Below, piece by piece: positions 34,859 through 45,915 of a stretch of DNA of 64,000 bases. Numbering within the stretch: the first letter of the stretch is position 1; every line of letters starts with the position of its first letter. The notes below the pieces were generated by a model. It had not been told where the DNA came from. It was given only the letters and a program-made list of their open reading frames with translations, and did no database searches. Location of the stretch: the NCBI RefSeq assembly GCF_001640805.2, contig NC_066851.1, positions 4,452,196-4,516,195 on the forward strand. Reading direction: 5' to 3'. The position numbers were made by a program, and so were the translations under genes. The stretch comes from Lates calcarifer. Its lineage: Eukaryota; Chordata; Actinopteri; Centropomidae.

Positions 34859-35719
34859 AAGAAATACAAAAACAGAGGCACATACTTACATTATTGTGAA
34901 GTGGTTTTGTTCCTATCTGTAAAACTCATCAATCCTCTCTTCTAAAGTCAATTGTTAAACTTTGTAGTTCTGCAGTGTTCAGTCGTCTCTGTCCTGATGT
35001 TATAAATGTGTGCATTAGCCATGACCTTTGGCTTGCTCATCGACTCTCCTCTTTTGCCAAGCAGTGACAATTATTCCACAAACTGTCTAGGGCTTACGGG
35101 AAATAGTGTTTGTCAGAAGCTAGTTTTGTCAGACTTGACAAAAATCTTTCAGAGCCACAGAAGTGTAAAATGGGAGAAGTACTTCTGCTTTATGATGTTT
35201 GGTTCAAATCAGATTAGATAAGTAGCAAAACACAAAATACATTTGTTTATTTTTTTCAATATAAGGTCCTAGTCTTTGATGTCAGATTAGGCCTTTACAG
35301 TAACAGGTAAACACCAGAGCATTTTCAAATTCAGTTAAACAGGTGCAATTTGAGATTAGAACACAAAACAACTACAGGCACAGGAGCATCAGCAAGGGAT
35401 TAGCTACGATCAGACCTGGCAACAAACACTGACATAGATAATTTATTGCAAATGTGAAAAGAAAGCAGTTTGCCACATGTAGACTCTGCACAGCAGCTCC
35501 TCTGGGCCATAAAAACTTATAGTTTAAGTCAATAAATTTAAAATCCAGGAGGGATTTTCACCCAGAGCTGTTTATAAGGCTGCTCAATGTAAACTCAAGA
35601 CAGAAAAGAGCTGGCTATTATTGAGACCAAAACCTGTCAGGGTAGAGTTTCATTGGTCTGATTTGACCAAAGCAACAGCAATTATAGTTTCTTTTCACCT
35701 TTATTTGCCCATGGTAGTT
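34859..35719. other. Non-coding stretch, nothing recognised
   Basis: AT-rich, no domain in any frame. Confidence 0.45.
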
Positions 35720-35935
35720 ACATAGTGAGCAGTGCTCTCTTTTTCTGAAACACTCCACTCAGTCTCACAGCTACACACCTTCACACCTGGAAGCTGCCCA
35801 GTGCAACCATATTCTGATCTGTTGGCCACTGAACAGCTGCACCGGTCTTGATCAAGGGCACATCACCTCACATTGTTCTGGGATTGAACAAATGACCTTC
35901 CAGTTACAAACCAGGTCCATGTGTTGACATTTTGT
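35720..35935. repeat. Decayed fish interspersed repeat
   Basis: TCACAGCTACACACCTTCAC, GGCCACTGAACAGCTGCAC, TTGATCAAGGGCACATCACC and GGGATTGAACAAATGACCTT-CCAGTTACAAACC correspond to the consensus 'GAGCAGCT...TTGCTCAAGGGCACCTCA...GGGATTGAACC-GCGACCTTCCGGTTACAAGCC' of a widespread teleost repeat. The copy is strongly diverged. Confidence 0.55.
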
Positions 35936-36099
35936 GATATAGAATTGGACTTGATGTTTTGGATTAGTAGCTATACCGACCAAGCACTCTAGCCTCGTCA
36001 CAGACCTCTGAATCACTGCGCATATCTCAGATTGTTTGAGTGAATAAAGCAGTTATACACTGTGTTGTGCACAGCTGTGTCCCTTGTCGGAGAACAAAC

Positions 36100-36264
36100 T
36101 GACCCAATCAGAGCTTTGGATGTAGGTTTAAAAAACAGAGAATTGGCCACAGAAACAGCAGCAAGCATGGATGAGATCAAAGGAGATATACAGTTTGTTG
36201 TAAATTCAATTACAGAGATAATTACAGCTCAGTCTCTAAAAGTAATGGCAGATCTTGGAACATG
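36100..36264 (+). other. Short coding-like frame below a CCAAT box
   Basis: ACCCAATCAG (about 36102-36111) is a CCAAT box. About 55 bases later an ATG at 36168 in good context (AGCATGG) opens a 32-codon frame, MDEIKGDIQFVVNSITEII and so on, that ends at the TGA at 36264. Residue choice (acidic N-terminus, alternating hydrophobic, helix-like) looks more like protein than the surrounding DNA does. I do not recognise the family. It could be a first exon of a lost zinc-finger or transposon gene, or chance. The longer in-frame ATG at 36062 adds sequence that looks non-coding. Confidence 0.2.
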
Positions 36265-36799
36265 ACATCTCTGAAAAAGTGGGTATAATGGGGATACAAG
36301 CAGTCAGGCATCATACAGATTGTAAACAAGCTGTCTGTACTGCCAGATAAGCGACCATTTTACTTAGAGGTAGAAACAAAAGTGGGCATGTTGCTAATAA
36401 TAACTCATTGTACAGAAAACTCATGTGTATGCAGAACTACTCAGAGAATAGTAGAGTATAACCTGGAAGTCACTCTGTAAACTGCAGGCCCTGGAGAACA
36501 GCACTGAGCTGTGGACACACTGGGTATTGTAACCTCTGGGGTCATCATGTGACATACACGGGCCCAAAAAGTGTTTTTCCCCATACTCAATCACTGGAAA
36601 AAAATCAGCTGTGAAACAATGAATATATTTCATCACAGAATTTGATCTAAAGTCTGGAAGAATTGTATGATTAAATCAGTAAATTATCCCATTGATGTTT
36701 GTGGGGAGCCAACATGAAGTCAGATGGTGTGGCCAGGGTAAATCATACTCTGATGCTTTTCAGTCGGTCGGCTGGAGAAGACTCTCCCTAAACCTGCAA
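36265..36799. other. Non-coding stretch, nothing recognised
   Basis: No repeat family and no domain recognised. Confidence 0.4.
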
Positions 36800-37180
36800 C
36801 AACAAATTTTCTTTCTCACTTGGGGCAGTGGAAACAAGTTGTGAACACAACAAACAGTTTGTATATCACACTTGTTAGCAAACAGTTGTTTGTTTATACA
36901 TCTAGCAGTTATTGGGAGTTGTGTTTCTGTTCACCTGATGAATGTAAGTCCAATAGTCTTTCTTTTGTTTCGACCAACTCCTGAGGGAAGTATCTGATTT
37001 CTTTGTTGCTAAAGGCTGCACTGTTTTTTCACAAGCTAGTAACTAAGTCTGTCTTTGTCTGTTGTGCTGAACAGGTAGTGGTTGAATGGGATTTTAGAGC
37101 TTTTTCACTAAAAACAGCAGCCTGCTGCGGCAGAAAAGAACACTGAAAATGGTGAGAGTCAACTAAAACAATAAAGTTGA
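36800..37180 (+). repeat. Interspersed TIR-type repeat, local family copy B (partial)
   Basis: Shares with copy A GGGGCAGTGGAAACAAG, CCAACTCCTGAGGGAAGTAT, the 'CACTGTTTTTTCACAAGCTAG' block and AAAACAGCAGCCTGCTGC. It shares with copy D TGTTAGCAAACAGTTGT and with copy C ATCTAGCAG and AATGTAAGTCCA. The 3' end is replaced by the start of the next element at 37187. Confidence 0.7.
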
Positions 37181-37186
37181 GGGCTG

Positions 37187-37906
37187 AGGTCTGTACTGTG
37201 AAGCAGGATTTGAGGTTAGTGAGGTAACGTCAGGCTTAATCAGGGGCTTTCAGGGTTATGATCGTGGTTCACTTCTTACCAGGGTAAATCGCCATCAGCC
37301 CAACTACTGATCAGATTACTGCAAAACTAGAGTCATCAGTCCTACAGGATCCCAACATCAACAAAAATGGCACATGATAAAGAGCAAGAGATCAGTCAAA
37401 TCATTTAGCGCTCTCCGACTTTCCATGTGTCCACTCTGGTTTTAAAACAGGGCTTCTAACAAACCAAAGAGAGTTTATCACACTAAATAACAGCATTACA
37501 TAACAATTATTATAGCTTCATTTTATACAGAATTCCTTACAGTGTTGATGCTTTTCTCATATTCCATCAGTGTAGCTCAGAATAACATCAGGTGACTCTG
37601 TGACAATAACAGTACATAAAAACTAAACCTTCTGATGTCGTTAATTAGAAGAATTATCCACTCATTGCTAAATATATCCCATGATTATAAATGATCATTT
37701 CAGTCAGATTGATCTCTTCTTGTGATTAACTCCACCTCTTTCACATGAATGACCCCATGGCTGGATAGAGAAATCCTGGGTTGACATATCGCGTTGATAA
37801 CCACTGTCGTACGACCACTTAGCAAGACTGCAGTTGACAGATTTAGTGAACCGAGATAATGTAAAACTATTGTGGGTATATTATTCCTGCTTCATAGTGC
37901 AGGTTT
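37187..37906. mobile_element. Non-autonomous TIR transposon, about 720 bp
   Basis: The left end GTACTGTGAAGCAGGATT and the right end, reversed, GCACTATGAAGCAGGAAT are an inverted repeat of about 22 bp with five differences, mostly transitions. The interior keeps GAGGTTAGTGAGGTAACGTC and CAGGGTAAATCGCC, phrases I recall from fish elements with 'ACGAAGCAGGAT' termini. No transposase frame is present. I could not define the target duplication, so the superfamily (PIF/Harbinger is possible) is open. It abuts copy B, which it may have interrupted. Confidence 0.65.
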
Positions 37907-37929
37907 CTGGACAGTGTAACGATGGGATG

Positions 37930-38022
37930 AAACAATGATCTGTCCAGGCCTGTGTCAGCTGGGATTGGCTCCAGCCCCCTGCGACCCTCAAAGGATAAGC
38001 AGTGTAGATAATGGATGGATTC
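37930..38022 (+). repeat. SINE-type fish repeat, 3' end only
   Basis: CTGTCCAGGCCTGTGTCAGC, TGGGATTGGCTCCAGCCCCC, TGCGACCCT and TAATGGATGGAT are the last 90 bases of the family at 15861-16171 and 18751-19041. The tRNA-like head is absent. Confidence 0.8.
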
Positions 38023-39040
38023 TCTGTAGGCTGATCACTCCTCTTTCACCTTTTTGTTTGAGTGTGTTATCATAAAAAATACTGATTATAGCCACTTGAA
38101 TATATCCATGATCAACTTCACAATTTGCATTCTGATTTTACTGTTCACCTTTGTTCTTTCAGATCTCTTATGTTTAAGTATTTTTACAACCTTTATGCTC
38201 ACTCAGAAATTTTATAATTAATGTTGTCACATTGTAAGACCTCAGCAGTCAGTTTTCATCAGTGCAGTGTTATAATTGATGGCAGCAATAGCCAGTGGTA
38301 CAACAATAAAACCTAACTTTTAATAAACCTTTTTTTTTAGTTTCCCTTTAAATTGACATATTCTGTGTCACTTTAGTTGCCATTTAATTTTTATTAGTAA
38401 AATTTAACAACAAATTCAGTCTAATTATGAGGCTACAATTTCACCAAGATTGCACTCTCGGGATGTACAGTTTTGTAGAGCACAAGGCTTTTACTACTCT
38501 CCCCTCCCTATTCACAGAACAGTGCAGCTTGATATTTTGTGAACTGATCGTGGCCAGTATGTCAGATTTTCCAAACTAACTGTACATCAGTGGAAATTAA
38601 TTGGATGATATCACAAATTGAGTTGCAGTGCAAAGTCACCTCTTTGGGTTTTTGCTCTGGTATGAATGCTCACTGAATAGAGGAGTATCCTGAACACCAC
38701 AAAGAAATAGAATTCAATCTCTGGCACACTCTGGTATAGTAGGCATAAACTGTTGCATTGGGACTAATTCAGCAAATGTCAAACCTGAAACAGCCTCTAT
38801 CACTGAAATTATATACCATTATGGTCCGAAATAGAAGGCTCAAGTTAGGAGTGTCTGTCATGCCGGCTTCCCAACTCACAGGTACTGATGCCACATGAAA
38901 AGTGTGACTCAGCTCCCACCATCCTACAAATGAATTCTTCCCTCATGTCACTCTGTGACAGAATCATCTCATTTATCCAGAGTTATTGCTCTCATTAGCG
39001 AGGACAGTCACTTCTCCTGTTTATCTGCCCGACTGCTGAC
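38023..39040. other. Non-coding stretch, nothing recognised
   Basis: AT-rich; no frame with a domain. Confidence 0.45.
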
Positions 39041-39545
39041 CACAGGTTAATGAATAATAATAAATAATAATACTAATGATTACGCCTGGAGGGCTTAACA
39101 TGGCAGCTACTCGGTCAAAGAGGAACACAGCACCCGAGAGGAGCAGAGAACTGGAAAGGCATTATCCTCCTTTATCCTCAGGTTCATCAAGGGTCCTTGA
39201 GCCAGTTGGATTGTTCTGGAGACATTATACACAATTGATTGGTGTACTGTTGGATGAGTACAGCCTTGTGGAAGTGTGTGTATGACAAGACAATTACCTT
39301 TCAGATTGCTGGGTAGAGGGAGCAGTGTTTTGGAGGATCATCATAAATGCATTGGAGCGATCGGTCTCTTTCAAGGCTCTGCTGATGAGTTGCGAATGTG
39401 TTCAGGGTGTGTAGGAAAAGGTGCGTGTGGTTGGCCCTCACAAAGGCCAGCACACCCGCTTTCTAACAATTTCTCACAGATCTGTAATTCCTTTGATAAG
39501 ACATACTACAGCAGATATATGGAGGAAAGATGAAAAATTGACAAC
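39041..39545. other. Non-repetitive block, candidate conserved non-coding element
   Basis: Begins with an ATA/AAT-rich stretch (39052-39072) and continues as balanced complex sequence with ACACAATTGATTGG and AATTCCTTTGATAAG motifs. Two overlapping plus frames (39076-39533) have no domain. Conservation is inferred from texture only. Confidence 0.2.
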
Positions 39546-42500
39546 CTGAGGAAAAATAAATGTTTCCCCTGGAGTCTTTGACATGATGAAAAATGTATGA
39601 AACCACAACGCGAACTCTTGATGTTAACACAAAATTTCCATTTCCCTGCCCACAGAGAAACCGTGAGTTCATGAACGTGTTGCCAGTAGAATGAAAATGG
39701 ATGAAATGAATTTCAAAGAGGAAGCTGACATCTGTCCTTGCAGTCAGAGTTACCGCTTTTACTAAACAAGGGGACCTCCCTGTTATACACACACACACAG
39801 AGACATACATTCACAGCTTTTGCCATTGACCGTGAATATTCACTTTATCGATGCAACAGCATCTTGCACTCAGCCCATATTAGCACCTCATTCTGTCTCT
39901 GCTTTGGCAAAATTTTCCAAAAATTGCTACACCCACTGTTTCCAGCAGATGTGGACATAGAGTGAGGACAATTACCCGACAACAAGTCACTGTAGCAAAA
40001 ATGACATTTCAGCACATATCCAACTGTACAGTACAGGCTGATTCTCCAAGCAGGTGAACCAGACATCCAGAAGATACTCTGAAGGCCAATTAATATATAG
40101 CCTAAACAAGAAGTAGTAGTTAATTACTTTATAACACTACATATACACTGAAAGAGTTTGGAGAGGGGTGTCTTTTTTTTTTTGTAGTCTTTCCAAAATC
40201 AAAAACACAAGATCAAACATTCAGGGAGTGGAGTAAATAGTGCTTTATTGAATCTAATGTAAACCACGACTATTAGGATGTGCAGCCAACTCTTACCTAT
40301 GGCAGTGAGTTACTTCCCAGGCTGCACCTTCCAAGACTTAATTACAGTATTTACGGGATTACAAGTTATGTAAGAATAAAGAACTTCACAAAAAGGCCTA
40401 TAACAAAGCTAGCATTAGAGGCCCTGTCCTACTCTGTACTGAATTAACCTGTTAACCATGTTAACCTGTTACATTTAAAAACACATTGGTTCTCATTCTA
40501 AAAGCCTTTTTGCCTTGTCACACTAAAAATCAGAAAATACAATCAAGTATGTAAGTGAAGCAGCCAAACAGGCTTATGCTCCTCTTTATTCCCATGTCTT
40601 CAATATGGACCATCAAGGCTGCAATTTTTGCCAGTGAGCTTTAGTCCCCGTTTTTTTTTAGCATGAAATCATGTCATGTAATCATCAAGTGCCTACTTAA
40701 GGCACCTTTAAAAGATCCTAGTTTTAAAGCTGGTCAGTTGGAAACATTAAGCAGTCAGCCAGAGACAACATTTTAAGACCTACAGCTAGCTAGCTATAGC
40801 TAATGAAATCCGGTAGTTACAGCTGTCATTTCAGATGGGAGAGTCGCCGGCAGCTAGCTGGAAATAAGAGGCCTGATTTTGCTTACCTCTGCCTGAAATG
40901 AAAGACTTGTTTCAAATATTGCTTTGAATGTTGAGTGGCAAATCGACCTCTAAACTACATGCTGTTCATGTTGTGTGAGAACTTAACACTGGTTAAGCAA
41001 CCATAACTAAGGGGGTAGGGTACCAGTGGACGTTGAGTTGTATTGATTGACAGCTTGGTATAGTGTCGCAGTGCTTATTTGACAGGTCAAATGACTACAG
41101 TTTCACATGGCAATGATGCCTATTTTTAGTTTCTTCAGTGTACAATAGTGCACAGAGGAGCACACAAATATATACAAATATATTTTCCCTCTCGTGTTGT
41201 CCACAGATGACAGCTGTTGTGGACCATACCTGCCAACTGCTGGCCTCAGCAGCTCAAATGAAAATTACATTCAGTCACTGAAAAAATCAGACAATAAAAT
41301 TATATTGACATTTACTCGCTTCCAAGGAAACGCTGAAGTGTTTGGTATGTGACAGAGATAAGGGAGCTATGATGGAATACCACATTCCCACACCACATAT
41401 GCTGTGGCAGTGTTTTGAAGCATTGTTTGGAGGAGAGTTCAGTACATTATACAGCTGCCTGGATGCTCACATCTACCAGTGACTAACATCATCAGTAGAG
41501 TGCCAAGCACCCACATGACAGGAAAAGCCACTGTATTTTTGGCTGTTGGTACAAAATCAGATTTCCTTCCCACCACTGTGCTCAGGTTCATCTCAGGCTT
41601 TTATGGAAAACACACTCTGCTCCTGCAGACAGATGCCTGTTTATCATGAGTTTGACAGAATTGCAGAAATAATACTGGTTATAGCACCATATTTTAATAT
41701 TTCTTTTTTAATTCTTTAAAAGGGAATAATTGAATTTTGGTTGGATGAAGATTTAACACAATGAAGGTTGTTTAAGGACAAAAACTGGATTTTCCCTCCA
41801 GTGTAAGGACAAAAAGATGAAAAAAGATTTTTTCACCGGAAGACATCTTTAAGGAACATAAAAACAGACTGCAGAAGAGTGTTGTTTATTTTTATACGTA
41901 ATCCCAAAAAAGAATCTGAATAATGAACCAGCTGTTTATTCTATGATACTGTTAAAATATGCTGTGACATCCTGTCAACTATTTCTGATATCATCTACCT
42001 CAGTGCCTCTGAGAAGGTAAAACTCTGATCCCACATCTTGTTAAGCACTGTGATGGTGTTTGACAGAGGTCAGCAAAGGTGATTGGTCGGCTGTGGAGCT
42101 TCCAGTCGCAGCTATTATGCTGCCACATAAGAAGATTATATCCATCTATCCATGTCCAGACTTACTTATTCTGTCATTTCATCTGAGGATTATCCTGAGC
42201 TACTTAGGGAAAATGGGATTTCAGTAACTGTACACTTTAAGTTGCTGGAACATGCAAAATGTCATTTCTGCAACAGTGTCATAATGAATTCTGTGGCGCT
42301 GAAAGGTCCCATGCAGACTCATGGAATTTTGCTGAGGCTAAATGTAAAGAACTTACTTCTCTGATTTTGAAGATTTATTTTTAAGACCATCAGATAGGAT
42401 GCTTAATGTTTCTGGTAAACACGCTAAATGTGTTTTTTTCTTTCTTTTCTTTTTGAAATCTCAAACTTTACCCCAGAGATGAGATACACTTAAAGATGAC

Positions 42501-43426
42501 AGTTTGACATTTGGCACTTTAAAGTACCTTGAGCTGTCCCGATATTCTCATCCACCACCCGCTACACTGCGGGAAAGAAATGCATGAATAGGGAGAATCA
42601 GCCTAGGGACTACATCTGTATTCATTTTTCCTCTAACCTTGTAGATCCTCAATCCCCCCAACATCTGCTTTATCCAGCTCCCTATAGCCTGAACCATGTC
42701 TCCCACTAATTACAACATCTTGAGGAACTAAAGCCAATGATGAGAAAAGCAGGTGTGCAGAGCTAGAGGGCCATGCTAACTAGTATTTCAGGAGCAATAC
42801 AAGCAAATTAATTCAAATTGTAATTAGGCGATCAGGAAAATGCACAGGGGAAGTTCAGGCATAGAATGAGAGCCCATATAGAATTCCTCTGTGCATATAC
42901 CAAACCTTAAGATAAGAATGCTTTGTAGTGAATAGACTGAGGTAACTTGCCAGTTTTCGTTTTAAAGCTCACTGATCACCTCCTCTACTCATCTTTTGTG
43001 TAAACTTTCATTTTGAAAAGTCAGTTTGAAAATGTTGTTAAATTATATCCAATACATAGCTGTAATTTTTGACTGCTCATCCATTTTTAATAAGTTTAAA
43101 CAAGAATGAGAGTCTACAGCTGTGTTACCATCTGTGTGAGGCTTTAATTATGTCACACTCACGTCATGTTGGATGGGAGGGAAAAATTCTCCTGTTTACA
43201 ACCTGTGGGAATTCTTGTCATCAAGACATGGTATGATTACAGAGTTGGTCAGATTTTTTTCAGTTAGTTAGAATTAGAATACTGTGCATAGATAATATAG
43301 CATCCATTTAATTTGAGTTTAATTACACTGAACAACGTTCTTTGACTGATTTGAGGCATTCATATTTATTCTGTTTGTTTATGGTGGCACGACTTGGAAA
43401 GTCAGAGGAAACTTATTACAATTATT
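39546..43426. other. Long non-coding stretch; possible conserved block at 42560-42870
   Basis: A short AC run (39787-39799), a T run (40171-40182) and an AGCT-reiterated patch (40783-40800) are the only simple features. The stretch 42560-42870 has low repeat content and homeodomain cores (AATTAATTCAAATTGTAATT), typical of developmental-gene deserts. No protein similarity anywhere. Confidence 0.35.
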
Positions 43427-43665
43427 CTGAGGGGGGCATGAATTTCTGAACTGAATTCTATGGCAGTGCATGCATAGTTGATGAGCAATTTCATTAGAAA
43501 ACACAAATGTAAAGTAATAAGTGACAATAGAGAAAAGTCAGGGTGTTGCCAAAGTCATTCGGATTCATCCTCTGGGTACCATGAATATTTAAAATCTCAG
43601 TTCAGTAGTTGATGAGATATTTCAGTGTAGACCAGAGTGATGAAGTGACTGACAGTGTCATCTCC
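43427..43665 (+). repeat. Common percomorph interspersed repeat, partial
   Basis: GAGGGGGGCATGAATTTCTG, AAAACACAAATGT, GAAAAGTCAGGGTGTTGCCA, AAAGTCATTCGGATTCATCC, TCTGGGTACCATGAAT, GTTGATGAGATATTTCAGTG and TAGACCAGAGTG follow the consensus 'GGAAAAGTCAGGGGATCACC-AAAGTCATTAGGATTCATCC-TCTGGGGACCATGAATGT...GTTGTTGAGATATTTCAGTC-TGGACCAAAGTGGTG', a very common fish repeat. Class unknown to me. Confidence 0.7.
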
Positions 43666-45379
43666 TCAGATAAGATTGGCATCTATAAACTCTTTTTTCT
43701 CAGTATTGATAGATCCACTTTTGGTCTACTTAGTCCCTCTGAGTGGTCTTTTAGAAAGAAAAATATAAGTGACAGATGACTCTAACAGCAGCTGGTTAGG
43801 ACATGCTGTATTTATTTGCCTTAATTCAAGTGGAGAGTAGTCAAGTTCCTCACTTCCCCCCTGAAGTAGAGCTCTGCTCTGCTCTGTTTGCTCTTCAAAC
43901 ATTTAGCTGTATGGAGTTATGGAGTTGTAGTCTCATGACCTTTCTCGCTCTCCTTAAATACACACTGAATATACCAGAGAGGTCTCAGCTCTACTCCTTA
44001 CATAAAGTTGGGCGTTGTGAGTTGTTGATGGCCAATATTAGTCTTGATGATACACCTTAAGTGTTCTGAGAGGGTACATATTGTGGTTGGATGGATAGGA
44101 CCTAGCAAAGCTAAGAGTCCCGAGGGATCCACTGACCAGCTTTAATGTCTTTCTGGGTAGAGATAACTGCAAATAAATGGTCATTCTGTCTGCAGCTGCA
44201 GGTTAGCCTCAGGCTACGTAGACTGACATATACGTAGCTGAAAATCTGACACATCAATCCCCTGGGTAGGAAACATCTTCATGAGAGTTGGAAATTCGAT
44301 ATTACTGTGTAATATGAGTGACTGAGTAAGTTTGATGTACTGTTTTTTCTCTTTTCTCTCCTGTAAAACAAAACAATACTTTCAGCCACTCATCAGAACA
44401 GTTTCATGAATTCATCCAGTCAATGTGATTTGTGGTGAGCGGCTAAACCCACCCATCATATAAAACTGCACTTGACCTCAGACCTTGGTGTGAAGCTAGC
44501 AGAGCGGTGTGTGTTTGAATTTTAGGTGGTAAACTGCTGAAAGAATGCGGTTGAGGTCTAATATTGTTCATATACCCCTTATCTTCCTCCTGGCCTGACA
44601 CTATATGTGGAGGTCTATGAATCGCAGCCAGATCTGTGCCGTGGTTCAGCAGCTGTCTCACAAGATGTCAGCAGAGATGTGATTTCATCGCTGATGGCAG
44701 ATCCAGGGTCAGGGTTTAAACATTAGAATTTTGTTGGTTTTGTTGATTTTATGATAATATCTATTACTGCGCCTTTTCATCCATGTGTTTTTTTTTCCAA
44801 TAACCTTGATCTGTGATGCACATGATGATTACTGTGACAGGCACTGAGCCCTGGCTGTTTACAGAGCACTGCAGGAAACCCTGCAGTCTGAGCTCCCTCT
44901 GAAAGGGCAAACTGTGCTGTGTGTGCAGCTGGCTTTGTCTGTGTGTAAATGCAGGAGCAGTGTGAGGATGCACACTGACACTTTCACAATATGCGGCACC
45001 AAATGTAAGAGGTGAAAAGCAGTAATAAACAATAATAAATTCTGAGCAGCTGAAAGCACCAATGAGATATATCACTGGTTCAATATTGGTACTGAGACAT
45101 AGCTAACGCAGGTGGAACTGAGGTGATTCTTTTCTCTGTAGTACATGAAAGATACAGTTCATGGCTACAAACTGAGGGCCTGCCTCTTGCAATGGATTAT
45201 AGCATTGATCAAATTAAATGTATAATGTCAGCACTTGTTCATTCTTAAACACCACTTGCTTTGAATCACACCCTATGTGGTGAGCTTATGTATTTTATAA
45301 TTTATCTCTTGTTTTGCCAAAGACTATTTAACATTTCTGTCCAAGGCTGATACAGAAATGTTAATATGCTTTTATCTCC
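43666..45379. other. Non-coding stretch, nothing recognised
   Basis: Frames at 43803-44060 (plus) and 44443-45075 (minus) show no domain. No repeat recognised. Confidence 0.4.
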
Positions 45380-45655
45380 TCTGGCTGGTGCGTTTAAGAA
45401 CACAGAATTCATTTTAAGATTCATTTATTGGTTTTTAAACTACTGGATGGTCTTGCTCCATCTCATCTGTCTGATATGCCAATGCTTATGTCTAGACACG
45501 CCTCCTATGCCTCATATTTGTCTTATCTTGCCTTTTTAATACAACTTTATTGTATTTATCTTTTTAAATATTATGATTTTTGCTTTAATGTAAATACTAA
45601 GTGATGAATTTAATGCACAAATTGTGCTGTAAGAATAAAATATATTATTATTTTT
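45380..45655 (+). mobile_element. CR1/L2-like LINE 3' fragment
   Basis: A plus frame reads RIHFKIHLLVFKLLDGLAPS then HLSDMP at about 45402-45480. This is the reverse transcriptase C-terminal motif 'RI.FKILLLVFKALNGLAPSYLSD'. It is followed by AT-rich 3' sequence ending in TGTGCTGTAAGAATAAAATA, a decayed form of the 'GTGCTGTATAAATAAA' terminus. The rest of the protein is missing. It lies 70 bases upstream of repeat copy D. Confidence 0.75.
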
Positions 45656-45719
45656 TTATTGTTTATCATATTTTTTTCCCAAATCAGTAATGTTGAACGA
45701 AAAGGATTTAGCAAGGCCA

Positions 45720-45915
45720 AATTCTAAAGCTGCATTACTTCATTTTGTGCTCACTAGTGAGCAATAACTAAAACACATTGAGACATCACCACTTTATAAA
45801 GTTATTATGACTACATGTTAGCAAACAGTTGTCTCTTTACACAATTGTCGGACACAGAGTAATGCTGGCATTCATTTGGAGTCATTTCTTCCCACCTGGC
45901 AAATGTAAATATTTA
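45720..45915 (+). repeat. Interspersed TIR-type repeat, local family copy D (5' half)
   Basis: Begins TCTAAAGCTGCATTACTTCA, matching the terminus of copy C (TTAAAGCTGCATTAACTGAT). It continues with TGTTAGCAAACAGTTGTCTC, TTTACACA, GACACAGAGTAATGCTGGCA, TTCATTTGGAGTCATTTCTT and GGCAAATGTAA. The 3' half is lost. Confidence 0.7.
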
